From positions 4,650,001-4,714,000 of the forward strand of contig NC_063014.1 of the NCBI RefSeq assembly GCF_020509005.1: a DNA stretch of 64,000 nt, in the 5' to 3' direction. Of the stretch, positions 47,158-58,156 are shown in pieces. The DNA comes from Fulvia fulva. Its lineage: Eukaryota > Ascomycota > Dothideomycetes > Mycosphaerellales > Mycosphaerellaceae. The translations under genes and the position numbers were made by a program. Position 1 is the first letter of the stretch. Each line of letters opens with the position of its first letter. The notes beneath the pieces were generated by a model. The model saw nothing but the letters and a program-made list of their open reading frames with translations. It was not told the DNA's origin and did not search any database.

Positions 47158-49052
47158 GCCGTGTCGGTCCCTATATACCCGCGAAGCGGGTATTAGACAA
47201 CCTAGTAATATTAGACACCTTAACAATATCAATAAGGTGTATTCAATTATCTATTAGCTATATCGCCTATATAGACAAGCTATATTAGCATAATCTTCCG
47301 TCTCTCTACTAGATAAGCAGGTCTGTTATATATCCCCTTAATATAGCTTATAATCTTACTTATCCGGTGTCTTAATTCACCTATTCTTATACGTACTAGC
47401 TAGGCTTTAAGCTGCTTTACTGTGTTCTCTTCACGTTCTTATATAGTAGCTCTTACGTTAATAGCCTTCATAACACCTCTACGCTAAAGGTGTTGTCTCT
47501 TCTAAGTATTACGAGCATTACGAGCGTTCTAGCGGACCGTAGTATTATTCAATTTAGCTACTACTTTGGCGCCCTTAACGATAGTAATCTAGGCTCTACG
47601 GAAGAGTAGCTCTAGTCGCTACTTAATAGACTTATCTATTAATAGATTAGCTATTAGCGTAGTAGTATATCGACCGAAGGTCCTTACTATTATTAGAAGC
47701 TACTTATCGTTAATAATCGGCTCCGGTGTTAAGACTCGTTTATTCGATTAAAGAGTAGCTAGGTCTTACCTTATACAAGCTAATATTAGCTCCGGATTGA
47801 AGGGGTAGATACTACACTTCTCGAAGCCGCTTATAATAGTTGTTAGCTTTATTACTTGCCTTCTAAAGGCCTCGAAGTTATATAAGAGCTCGAGCTTGTT
47901 ATAGTCGCTATAACTATAGCGAGAAGCTGAATCTATAGCCTCTACGTACTAGTGCTTATAAGGCTAGAATACGACTATATCTAAGGGCTATAGAAAGTGT
48001 ATTGTATAGGCTAGTAGTGTAAAGGGGATTATTAGATGCTCGTTATAATATTCAATAAACTTAATCGTGAAGTGAGAGCCGTACCTATCTATTAATAGCA
48101 GCCTATATACACCTCGCTATGTCTTTGTAGAGTACTCGTTAAAATGTCGTAGCTATTCTAGTATAAGTAGGTCATTCGTGTATCTAGAATCACTAACACC
48201 TATAACCGTGTCGTCTTTAAGGTATTAGTACTACGTATTTAGGTGCATCTTCCCTATCAAGATAAGGAAGGCTAGAATCACATACCTAGCTACTAAGACA
48301 GCAACAATATCCGTATAGCTCTTACGGTTAGTAGTAGGAAGGAAGTTCTTCCTCTTCGGATATTACGTAAGAACGTACTAGTTCTTCGCAATACTAATGC
48401 GGAAGCCAGTCTCGTCCATATTCCACATGTCCTTAGGCAATATGCCATGCTCTTGACAGGTCTCCTACAGCTTGCTATACCACTATTTAAGGTCACCAAT
48501 ATCCTATGCCGCTACTCTTGCTACTTCTAATAGTTGTTGCTTCACCTTCTTCTATTCTAGATGTCGATTGAGCCATCGTTGTAGCCACTTCGAGCTCACA
48601 ATTGGAGGTGATCTAGGTCTAGTATAGTATCGCTTAAGGATCGAATTTGCGCTGATCTGGACTATCCGGAGTCGCGCGGATACGCCTATCTTGTCACACC
48701 TCCTCAAGTAGGTTGCAAGAACAGCTTCTTGATCGTCTGTCAACACCGTGTGCGTACGCGGCCGTGTGCTGCGTGAGTTGTGACCGAGAAGTCGTCTTCT
48801 GAAGCGTTGGTAATCGACACCCCAGTTGGCGGCTACCTGCTTAATAGGACCTGGATTTGACGCGTCGCAGTACCACTGCACGGCCTCACTGATGAGCTCC
48901 TCTTCTTCACGATAGATGGAAGCAACCATATTGATGAGATAACGCGTGTTGAATGGAAGATACGCGTGTTGGAAAGCGTGGTTTTATTGAGGTGTCCAAT
49001 ATCACTGGGTTGTCCAACACCCGCTTCGCGGGTGCATGGGGACCGACACGGC
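47158..49052 (-). mobile_element. Pogo-2, Fot1/Pogo-type DNA transposon, half RIP-mutated
   Basis: 1895 bp with TA duplications (47156-47157 and 49053-49054) and TIRs of about 64 bp (47158-47222 and 48988-49052) beginning GCCGTGTCGGTCCC. Each TIR contains a CCCGC-GAA-GCGGG hairpin and two GTCCAA-type direct repeats. The transposase reads on the minus strand. The left TIR differs from the right TIR by about eight changes, all CpA to TpA or TpG to TpA. DNA right of about 48550 looks unmutated and DNA to the left is RIP-mutated. Confidence 0.93.
47250..48929 (-). pseudogene. Pogo-2 transposase with intact N-terminus
   Basis: The start ATG is at 48929. The first 125 codons (to 48555) are open and read as the DNA-binding part: a Psq-like HTH (ISEAVQWYCDA, then VAANWGVDYQRFRRRL) and a CENP-B-type HTH (LTDDQEAVLATYLRRCDKIG and SKWLQRWLNRH). 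The DDE core follows with WNMDETGFRISIAKN near 48415 (first catalytic Asp) and LPYLDREDAPKYV near 48260, but stops accumulate toward the left. A truncated protein with only the DNA-binding domain could in principle be made; I infer this and have no evidence of expression. Confidence 0.85.
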
Positions 49053-49300
49053 TAGTTATCTTAGATTCAGACTCCTATAGCGAATTCGGACGACCTGACT
49101 TTGTTAGCGTAACGCTAAAGCCCAGCCGGTCACTTTAAGCGACTGCCGACGAGTACCGATCACGCTCCACACTGACCAAACCGCCCAAAACAACTGGTGG
49201 GATTATGCTCATTTCTGAAGGTGTTGTTCTATCTCTCTATTCACATCCACACCACCTTGTTCTTCGTTCTGCTGCGTCTATAGTCACAATGTGTATCTAC
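49053..49300. other. Short non-coding flank right of Pogo-2
   Basis: About 250 bp with a GTTAGCGTAACGCTAA palindrome near 49104-49119. ACTTTAAGCG at 49132-49141 is matched in inverted form by CGCTTAAAGT at 49834-49843. No gene. Confidence 0.5.
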
Positions 49301-49530
49301 TGCGTTCTTCTGACCCCTGCTGAATATGATATTCTCCAATCTCTCGGGTGATATGGCTGTCTTGAGCCTGCAGTGTCCAGAGCATTGCGCACCTGATGCC
49401 TTGTGGGTGCGAAGAGCGGTTTGAAGGTCTTAACAAGGTCTCTTTGCGAGCACTTGATGCCCTTAAGTCTGCAGTAGTGATAGGCTCCTACTATCTGATT
49501 CTTTTGAGGTGTTGAAAGGTGTTTGGTCAT
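49297..49530 (-). pseudogene. Transposase N-terminal fragment with HTH
   Basis: From ATG 49530 the minus strand reads MTKHLSTPQKNQIVGAYHYC, then a helix-turn-helix-like CSQRDLVKTF and HQVRNAL. The pattern resembles the first HTH of Tc1/mariner-like or other DDE transposases. The frame ends at 49297 and no catalytic core follows, so it is a fragment or a remnant. The weak inverted repeat at 49132-49141/49834-49843 would fit a deleted element of about 710 bp. Family assignment is uncertain. Confidence 0.45.
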
Positions 49531-49843
49531 CTTGCAGTAGCTTCTCCAATCCAAGAAACAGGTGAAAAGTTTGCGACGGTAGCATGCGACAACAACACCA
49601 CATATAGCCAATCCAAGCACGACAATTTGTTCAGTGATGTATCCAGATACGTATATAAATTTGCTGGTTGCAATGGGCCTGATATTGGATAAAGAAAACA
49701 CGATTGAAGATGTGGTGTTGTTTTTTGGTGGAGGTAGGCGCTTTGGTCCGTATGACGCGTGCCGATCAATCAGAGGCTTAGAAGAGTCGTCAGGGGTTCA
49801 ATTTGCGCACATTGGTCGAAACTCACCGGTTCCCGCTTAAAGT

Positions 49844-50600
49844 CACTAGCGTCGGCACGACGCACTTCCGAGCCTTCGCAAAACGCCCGAGCTCGCTGAG
49901 GTAACCTGTACCAGCTCCACCCTCCCCATCAATTCCCCGGACCCCAGCTAGCCAATCGGACCCCAGTGACCCATCAAGCTCCCAATCAAGTTCCATTAAA
50001 TGTTGACAGTCTTGCACGTCGCCGTTACGCCTCGGGGAGGGCACATCGGCGGCGCCCTTACCCCTGCCTAATGAGGGCCCCCCCTCCCACTCGTTGCCGG
50101 CTCGAGTGCGCGGAAAAGATAGATTCTAAGCGGTTTTCAAGGTGTAGCTTAGAGTTGTAGTAGCAAAAGCTCAATTCATATAAGCGGTAAATAATAGGGT
50201 TCGGTCGGCTAGCTAGGGTCCGGTAAAGTGGTTAGGCTCTACCCTACTTAAGACGTTCCTTTAGAGTTGACCTTATTAAAGCTATTAGACGACAGACTAG
50301 CTTTCTAAGAGTACTCGAGCCGCTAATAGGCCTAACACCCCTACTTTTTATCTCCTCAGATCCCTACTACGAATACTTAATAACTGCCGTAGGATAGATC
50401 CCTATTACTAACATAATACTACGATATAAAGAGAGGGATCCCTTACCTTCCGTCGAAAGGCCGATTCTATAATTACTATCTAAGCACTTCTAGATTTAGC
50501 TATCGGCCGTTACTTCCTATACTTACAGTGACCGCGCTCGAGCTTTCTTTATATCCTCTCCAGATATTATACACAACCTACTACTACTACAACTACTACT
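49844..50600. promoter_or_regulatory. Upstream region of the small secreted protein gene
   Basis: 49844-50100 has ordinary composition. From about 50110 to 50550 the sequence is RIP-like (TpA-rich, CpA/TpG-poor) and holds no gene. A run of CTACTACTAC-type repeats lies directly before the ATG. If the small gene is expressed, its promoter is in this mutated DNA. Confidence 0.45.
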
Positions 50601-50941
50601 ATGCGTCTTCCTTGGGCTTACCAGATTCCTCTGACTATTTTTCTTGCAATACCTGGAGGTTTCTGCATAGATGCCTCCCGCCCGGCCTGGACTAATCCTG
50701 AAGGAGACTCGACCCCTATCAAGTTAACGCCGCCACCAGGCTATCACCAATTCTGTGTAAGTAAAGGCTAATAGAAATGCTTTCTACACATACGTTCGAA
50801 CGGCTAAGATATAACTAGGGCAACATGATTCATCAGGGTGGTGTGCAAACGTTTGAGTTCTCAATATACCGAGGACAATGTACCTTGGTTCCTTCAACAC
50901 CGTGCCCTCCAATGGGGAACGTTTTGTTATGCAAGTCATAG
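50601..50941 (+). CDS. Candidate small secreted cysteine-containing protein, two exons
   Basis: Exon 1 is 50601-50756 (52 codons), the intron is 50757-50836 (80 bp, GTAAGT donor, CTAAG or TAACT branch-like site, CAG acceptor) and exon 2 is 50837-50941 (34 codons, TAG), giving 86 residues. The start MRLPWAYQIPLTIFLAIPGG has the basic, hydrophobic, small-residue layout of a signal peptide with cleavage near residues 22-27. Mature cysteines are C52, C67, C75 and C84. I recognise no family. After the stop, another frame reads on with protein-like text (RYSMFARDQCCGYPPVGAG at about 50948-51004), so exon 2 may carry a frameshift that shortened a longer protein. It lies between RIP-mutated DNA and a Helitron, a common place for effector genes in plant-pathogenic fungi. 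The function is inferred from layout only. Confidence 0.5.
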
Positions 50942-51342
50942 GACGCCGCTACAGTATGTTTGCGCGAGATCAATGCTGTGGATACCCTCCTGTGGGCGCA
51001 GGCATAGGGAGGCGAGTTCTTCAGCCCAGGCGAGAGCAGTCTTAGGAGATGGGGGGGCGAAGGTCCTGTGAAGATGTTAGTAGGGCCCTTCGGGGTTGTC
51101 GTGGCCATTAGCCTAGCATCGTTAGAGGATGTACATCATAAAATGTATCCCGATGGCACCGCGTTGCTAATGGAGTGAGCGGAGGGTGCCACCCGGAGCG
51201 ACAATACAGATCTCAATTATGTGAACATGTTGAAGTCAACACTATGTAACGCGATACGATATGTCCAATCCGGATCAACTACCCAGTTAGTCTATGAACG
51301 CCTACCCCTTTACATTCGTCATCCATCAACGCCCACTCTATA
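50942..51342. other. Region between the small gene and the Helitron ORF
   Basis: It contains the possible frame-shifted tail of the small gene (to about 51020). Non-coding DNA follows, in which the Helitron 3' terminus should lie. A duplicated ATTCGTCATCCATC occurs at about 51313 and 51344. I could not fix a CTRR-type end or its hairpin. Confidence 0.4.
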
Positions 51343-54300
51343 TTATTCGTCATCCATCTTCACTGAGCACATCGACTACTGTTGATTGCAGTTCTTATTC
51401 TGTGGCTGTTCGCTTGCCTGGGTGGGCGCTTGTGTCTGCTGAGTAGGCTAGGGCAGCTGATTACCATCATCCATCGATATGTCTGGCTAGATCTAGTGTC
51501 GATCAATGTCCTCAATTGCTGACCTATATCGTGTTGCAAGCTGGTCAACCGTGAAGTGACCCCACTAAGGGTTGTCAGGTGTACTCATGTAGTATGCAGC
51601 TCGAAGCTCTTCCTCTGAGAATCCAGTGCCCTAGCGGACTGCACGTTGAATTATAGACCGAAGCTCGCCCTCAGTAGCTGGCATAGGCTCGCCATCCGAG
51701 AGTGTACGATGCACAGGATCTAGGGCTCCATGTAGGAAGCGAGAGCGCTGATGTTGTAGTATAGCAGCCACGGCTTCATCAATCGAGTCCTGCATCTGCT
51801 GGGCATACTGTCTCTGGCGCTCGTCTTCAGCTTCTCTCTCCATGATGCGAACTTGAGCAGGACTCAACGACCTCATACGCGAGACTCTCTGGCGCTCGGC
51901 TTCCGCTCGCTCGGCTTCCTCTCGCTCGGCTTGCGCTCGACGATGAGCAGCATCAATAGCTGCTATCTGAGCAGTAAGCTCTGTGCCGTCGATACTGTAT
52001 TCTTCTTGGAGTCGAAGTGCGTACTCACGATCTGCAGAAGTCTGCGTCTCTCGAGCACGCTGCTTAGCGGCAAGAGCAATGGCAGCTCGAATCTCTTGCT
52101 GGCGGCGGACCTTCTCGATCTTATTAAGAGACTTCGGGTGCTCTAGATGTGGCGGCGTCGATGACATCTCTCCGCCTTCGACCATAATACGCTATAGGCG
52201 GCGACGATTCTTATCACCCCAGCGTTGAATAGCAAGCGACGATGGCTTGCCCTTGAAGCGATCGAATGAGAATGGCTCTTCAAACATAATGTCCTGTAAG
52301 CTGCGTACTCGTGACATTGCGACGTAAGTGAGCCCTGGGGAAAAGTCCTTCGTGATGTTGAGAACGACCTTAGGCAAGGTCATGCCCTGACTCTTGTAAA
52401 TAATGATGGCGTACGCGATTGTAAGAGGGAACTGGGTCCGGCTGCACATGCCGTCCTTGCCACGCATCTTGTAATTGTGTCGCACTGGAAAGATAGGGAC
52501 CACCCGAGGCGGAAGTCCTGCGCCAGGGAAGTGCTGCGTGTCGTCCAAAGTCGGGCCATCGTACTGATCCAGCTCAACCAAGATAGCTGCTGGCAGGAGG
52601 TCTAGAATCTCGTCGTTGTTTCTGCCATCGAGTGGATTGCTAGTCTAAACAACACCTCGGACAGTACCAAGTGAGCCGTTAACTACGCCTTTCTCAACCT
52701 ATAGGTTCTGCGTAATCATGACTCGACTGCCAATGCATAGAGGGAAAGCCTTGTGAAGATTGCTACCCATGTCGTAGGTAGCAGATGAGGCATTGCTTCC
52801 AGTATGCTTGGCCTCGATGATTCTCACTAGATTGTTTAGGCGAAGAAGGGCCTGCTGGTTATAGGCGTTCACCTTGGCCTTGGTAGCATAGATGCGGAGC
52901 GCAGTATCGAACTCACGCTGCTGTTGGGCTGTAAGCTTCATACTTACACGAGTGACGAGTAGCTGCCACTGCTCGAGGGTGAGGTTGCCAGGACCAGCAC
53001 GGACTGCACCTAGAACTTGGCGGAAGGCATCACCAGTTGGATCATCCTCTGTACGGCGCTGAATGGTCTTTAGTTTTAGCGTAGTAGAGAAGGACGTCCA
53101 CAGCTGACGACCAGTAGCTTCTTCGGCAGTACGCAGACCATCCTTGACGTATACAGCATTGCCACTGACGGGCGGTAACTACCAGAAGTCGCCGATCATG
53201 ATAATTAAGAAGCCGCCAAATTCGATGTTCTTGTCTCCAACCTGACGAAGACGTCGATTAATCCAAGAGAGCATCATCAGGTTGACTATTGACTTCTTAT
53301 TAATGACGATGTAGACGACACCCTGCATGAATATCTCAAAATCGCGGAGTCCCGTGCCATCAAGTGGGACATACTGACCTATATTGATTGGCAGACGGAG
53401 AGCCGAATAGATAGTGTACCCACAAATGCCGTGAGCGGCGAGTCCAGTAGGTGCAAGTCGCAACACAGGATTACCATGGAACATAGGCTCGCGGACTTGC
53501 TCGCCATTCTCATCGAACAACGGCAGGCCAGCCATGTTATACATTGGCTTGCCCGATGCTGCGCGGAACTCTAGCTCAGAAGACACGTAGCGAATAAGGT
53601 ACGACTTGCCAACGCCCGCTTAACCATCGGTGTTGACACGTATCGGAGCTGGCCTTGGATGTGGATTGTCAGGGCTGTCAAACTCGCTGAGAACGAGAGC
53701 CTTGAAATGATCTATAACCTTACCAGCGAGTGTTTGCTGCTCTGGTGACATTCCATCCAGCACAGCTTGGGCAGCAGCGCTATTAGGGGCCCAGCCGTAT
53801 GCTAAGCGCTTAATAAAGTCTCCACGTAGATCTTTCCACCAATCTGTAGGCATATCTCCTGGGTGGAAGCCGTACATGCCGATATGAGAAGCCCAGTTAT
53901 ATGCATCAATCTCGCGGGTTCCAAGACCTTCGAGAGCCGCCGCTGATGCACGAGTAGGCAGTTGGTTGGCGATAAGTGCAAAACCTGGGTTCTCAACAGA
54001 CTCGGGGTGGAATTCTTCCTCGAATTCGGAATCAACAGGCGCATCGAGTGAGAACCCATAGTAATCATCTAGATGATTCCACTCATCATGATACGACAGC
54101 TGCTGCTCTTCGTCCGAATCGCTCTCCTCGTGCTGCACAGGCGGGTCCGGTACTTCGTGGACGTGAGCAGTGCGGCAGTACGCTAATGCATCGGCGTACG
54201 TGTCGAATGCGAGTACCTCTTCATCATCCTGAGAATCTTCAAGGCTCTCGGAGAATATGTACGGCAGGCTGGGGTACTTGCCATGGAAGGCATGATGAAA

Positions 54301-57300
54301 GCAGATCTCCGCCCGGGCATACTGCTCGTACGTCTCGCTGCCTGGGACTGGGCTGTAGCGTGGAAAGTAATTAATGACGCGAGTCTTCGCCTAAGGGCGC
54401 GGACGTAGCAAAGCAAAGTCCCACCGAATAAGCCAGTCGTAGAGGGTGCAATCGATGACCTCCTGTAGTCGCTCCATGTGCTGTTCGTCGTGTTCATCGT
54501 CCTTGTTGACTTCAGTGAACCGAGACACGCGGCCCATGTACTTCTGGAGAGATGACTGGCCAAAGGGAACCATCTGTCCAGAAGTCTGGTCGAATCTCAG
54601 CGCAGTACGCTGGTCACCTGGCTCCCTACAATCGAAGGAGATGATAGTGCGTGTACTGTTGGTCATCGGCAGCTTCAGCAAGACATAGCACACCTCTTGA
54701 GCTCCAACATCGCGCTCACCAACTAATTGATTCAACATCTTAGCCGTGAAGGACACCATTAGGTTGACATGGCTGACCTTCGGCAGCACCTTGGTCGCGA
54801 TCTGAGTGAAGCTTTCTGTCGGTACTTCCTGCTTGCTGACATACTTGGCCAAATAATTGACAGTAGCCCCAATATTTGTGCATAGAGTGATGTCGGTGTT
54901 GCCCATCCAGCCAAGACTGTTTAGACGATTCCACTGGTTCATGCGGTCGTCGTTACGTGGGCTATCGTACATGTCATGCGATGCATTAATCGCCCGAGTA
55001 ATAATAGCTTCGTACGGGTATAGCGGACGAGGGTAGTGGAAGCGGCATTGACGGGTCTTGGTGACTCTGTTGAAGCGCTCACAGTACTTGTAGGTACAGT
55101 TGTGGCGTTGAACGCGGTTGACAATGAGCATTAGCTGGTAAAGATTGTTCTCACGCTGATCGTGCGGCAAGGACAGTATAGCAGGCTCTCCAGGTTCTGG
55201 TCCGGATCGCTAAGGAAGTGGATTGCTAGCAGTAATGTGCTTGCTCCAGAAATTCGTCATTGCTGCACTCTGCGCCGGTGTGGACGTCGCGGGCTCTGGT
55301 GCAAGCAGTCCGGGAGTGTGTGCGTCCTTTAGCCAGACCAACTTGTGGCAATGTACACTGCCGCGCATCTTAGAATTCAAATCGCTCCCATGAGTCATTA
55401 ATGCCCAAGATCGGCTCCATGACCATCTTAGTGAAGCCAGTGTAACGGTGGTAAAAGCTGTACGTAGCGATGTGTGGGTTATCGCGGACGTTCTCCTTCG
55501 CTAGCCGCATGCGCTGATCCTCCGTCAGATCTGGCGTAGGCGGGTTGGGCATATAGCGGTGAAGGTCATGAGTATAGTAGTCCGGTGCACTGTATGTCAT
55601 GAATGTAGTAGGGCAATCCAGGAAGTGTACGGTGTTCTGCAGCTGATTGCCCTTGCATCTCCAGTAGGCGCGTGTGCCACGCAAAGTGTTGCCCTAGCGG
55701 ACAACGGCATTCAGTAGACGCTGGCCATCAAGATCATCGTCATCACCTTCTAGGGCCGCACGGAGATCCTCGACGGTGATGTTTTGATACTGATTGTTGG
55801 CACGCACAAAGTGCTTCGACTTCGCCATCGACTGACGTCGCATAAGCATGTTGTAAGCGACGTAGCGAAAGCGAGGGTGTTGCGCAAAGCGTCCATCTTG
55901 GTACTTCATCATATGGTCGATGTAGTCGTCAAAATTGACCTTGCGCTGTCGCAGGGGCTCTACGAAGTCTGCCTCACCGCATGGATACAGCGACGGGAAC
56001 GCTCTAGACAGCAATGGATATGAGCTGTTAAACTCATCCAGCGGCATCGTGTGAAACTTAGGCATAGTGAAATGGCGTTGCTGCTGAAGCTGTTAAGACT
56101 GAGACGACTGAAGATCATCGAAGTCTCCTGACAGCAGTAGGGGTGGTGACGATGTTCCGTCAAGCTGCGATATGTCGCTGAACTGGGCATATTGCTGAGC
56201 CTCTGCAGCAGCGGCGGTCCGCGTTCGGTTCTCGAGCTGCTGAGCATCATATTGCTCGACAACTTCGCGCATAGCGTCAAGCTGCTTCTGTCCATACTGT
56301 ACTCCAGGAATGCAACCGTGCGTGATCTCATACTCGTCATCCTCACCGGCTGGTTCTTCTGTAGTATGATTATCGCTGAGACTTGGCTCAATCACATCGG
56401 TGCGCTAGTTTTAGGAGGTGTTCATTGCTGGGACCTCATCGTTATCGCCATCCATAGCAGATGTGTTGCATAGTCCCATCTCCAGCACGTTGCCATCTTC
56501 GGGTAGTTCGCGGATGCGGTCGGGGTTAATAACCACATCTCTGTACAGCGGATGTCGATTCTTGAGGTGGTCAAGCCACTTAGCAACAACGGCACATCGG
56601 ACTGTGAACTCGCGAGCGAACATGCGGCCTTGAGCCTGATCGGTCTCTGATGGACGAAGGATAACGTCGGTGACCTCTGTAGGGATCAACGGCAGCTCCT
56701 TGTATACACGACCAACCTCGCGGAGGAAGTGAATCACATTGCCTTTGTACTTGTGCTGGCCAAGGGGTCCACCAACAACCCAAGTTGTGCAGAACACATG
56801 TACGATTGCGATAAGCTGTTCCTCAATCTGCGTGATAGCTGGTAGATCCCAAGCAGCTGGGCCAAGGCTTGGGTTCATGTGATTTGCCGCGGACATAAGG
56901 AAGGGATCTCCCAAGCCCTTCGCACTATCGCGACCGTGACGACAACGCTTGCAGACCTGGTGCTGATCCGATGGCTCGAAGGCATCAGCCATCTGCGCAT
57001 CTCCATCAATGTCGTCAGGCTCATGACCGGCATCGTAGATAAGCTGCATGTTGAACCACCGCTCGAAGCAGCGCATACATGTTTCCATCTTCTGCTTCTA
57101 CATAGCGGCAAGCCACTTCTGGATAAGCTTCCAGTACGCAGGGTGAACCGCTTCTTGTGTCTCGAGGAGTTGCCGAGACATAGGTCCAGGTGGGAATGGC
57201 AGCTCAGGTGGCGCATCTCGTAGGAACAGGTCACGCAGCTCTTCAAGCCCACGCTGTGCAGTCTCACGAGCTCGTGGGCCTGACTTTCGAGTAGCAGGCG

Positions 57301-58138
57301 CGTCTGGCTCCCTGTCGGTCCGATGAGGCTCGCAATTCCAGTCAAACTCGTCACCAGTCTCATCGTTGATGAACTGTATGCGGTGCTCTTCATGCATTCT
57401 GAGAATACACCACTTCTTCTGCTGGGTAGGATCCGTGTTGCCAGCTACGCAGTACTCGCAGATCTCTTCGCCACCAATTGGCACCAAGCGTGAAATAGCG
57501 CGAGGGTGCTGGCACATGACGCACATGAACCATTAGCGTGTAAGAATGGGGGAACCTGGAGGATCATCGCCTAAAGCACCGCCGAGATCTTCTTCGTCTT
57601 CTTGTTCTTCTTGGCGATAACCTTTAAAAGGTGTGCCAAAGCCTGAAGGCTGACTCGGATCCTCTTCACCCTTGTTGAGGCGGGCGATAAGCTCCTCAAG
57701 ACTCGGTGTCACAGATCGCTCACGGTCCTCTCGATCTGCAACGCGGTGGTTGCGGCGTATGTTGTTTTGCTACGCTCGAGCGCGCGCAGTGACCTCATCG
57801 TCATCACTGTGCTGACCACGTGGGAAGAACTGGCGATCAGACAGCGGCGTGCCTGATGGCAGGCTGCCAGTATGCTGTGAGGATCGTCGAGGCTGAGAGG
57901 AAGGAGGTGGCGGCGGTCCTATGTTGCCTGAAGGTCGACCTGCAACAGTAATATAGGATAGGGTTGAGGTAGTCACGGAGGACAGGCCGGAAGAGGATGG
58001 TGATGGCGATGGCGCGATATTGATGGGCGTTGCAGGGGCTGGTGGAGCCAGGCCACGAGCCTTTGGACGGCCTCCAGCATGCTTCTGGCTTGGTTCGTCG
58101 GCTGACGGCGATGACACGCGCTTCCTCTTCTTCTCCAT
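51343..58138 (-). pseudogene. Helitron RepHel protein, broken by Gln-to-stop changes and one frameshift
   Basis: About 2265 codons from ATG 58138 to TAA 51345-51343. Order: basic AT-hook-like segment (GGRPKARG, near 58050); CxxC zinc ribbon (CVMC ... CEYC, about 57510-57440); DUF6570-type region (about 57090-56440, with RHPLYRDVVINPDRI); Helitron-like Rep (about 56065-54400) with HUH motif GSVHCHKLVWL near 55345 and two-Tyr motif YLAKYVSK near 54850; Pif1-type helicase (about 54140-52190) with Walker A AGVGKS near 53610, DFW-LPPV near 53175 and the SQGMTLPKVVL and YVAMSRVRS blocks near 52390-52300; a charged coiled-coil tail (52185 to about 51630). At least ten stops are TAG/TAA at Gln positions. 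One 1-bp frameshift lies near 55371-55378. Confidence 0.9.
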
Positions 58139-58156
58139 CTTAGTATTCAACAGCTT

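Noticed and set aside
50833..51108. 91-codon open frame on the minus strand over the small secreted protein gene
   Set aside because: It is antisense to exon 2, which has a consistent splice site and signal-peptide exon; the minus frame has neither.
51100..51342. Candidate Helitron 3' ends (ATTAG and similar near 51106 and 51292)
   Set aside because: None has a convincing hairpin at the right distance followed by CTRR, so no terminus was called.
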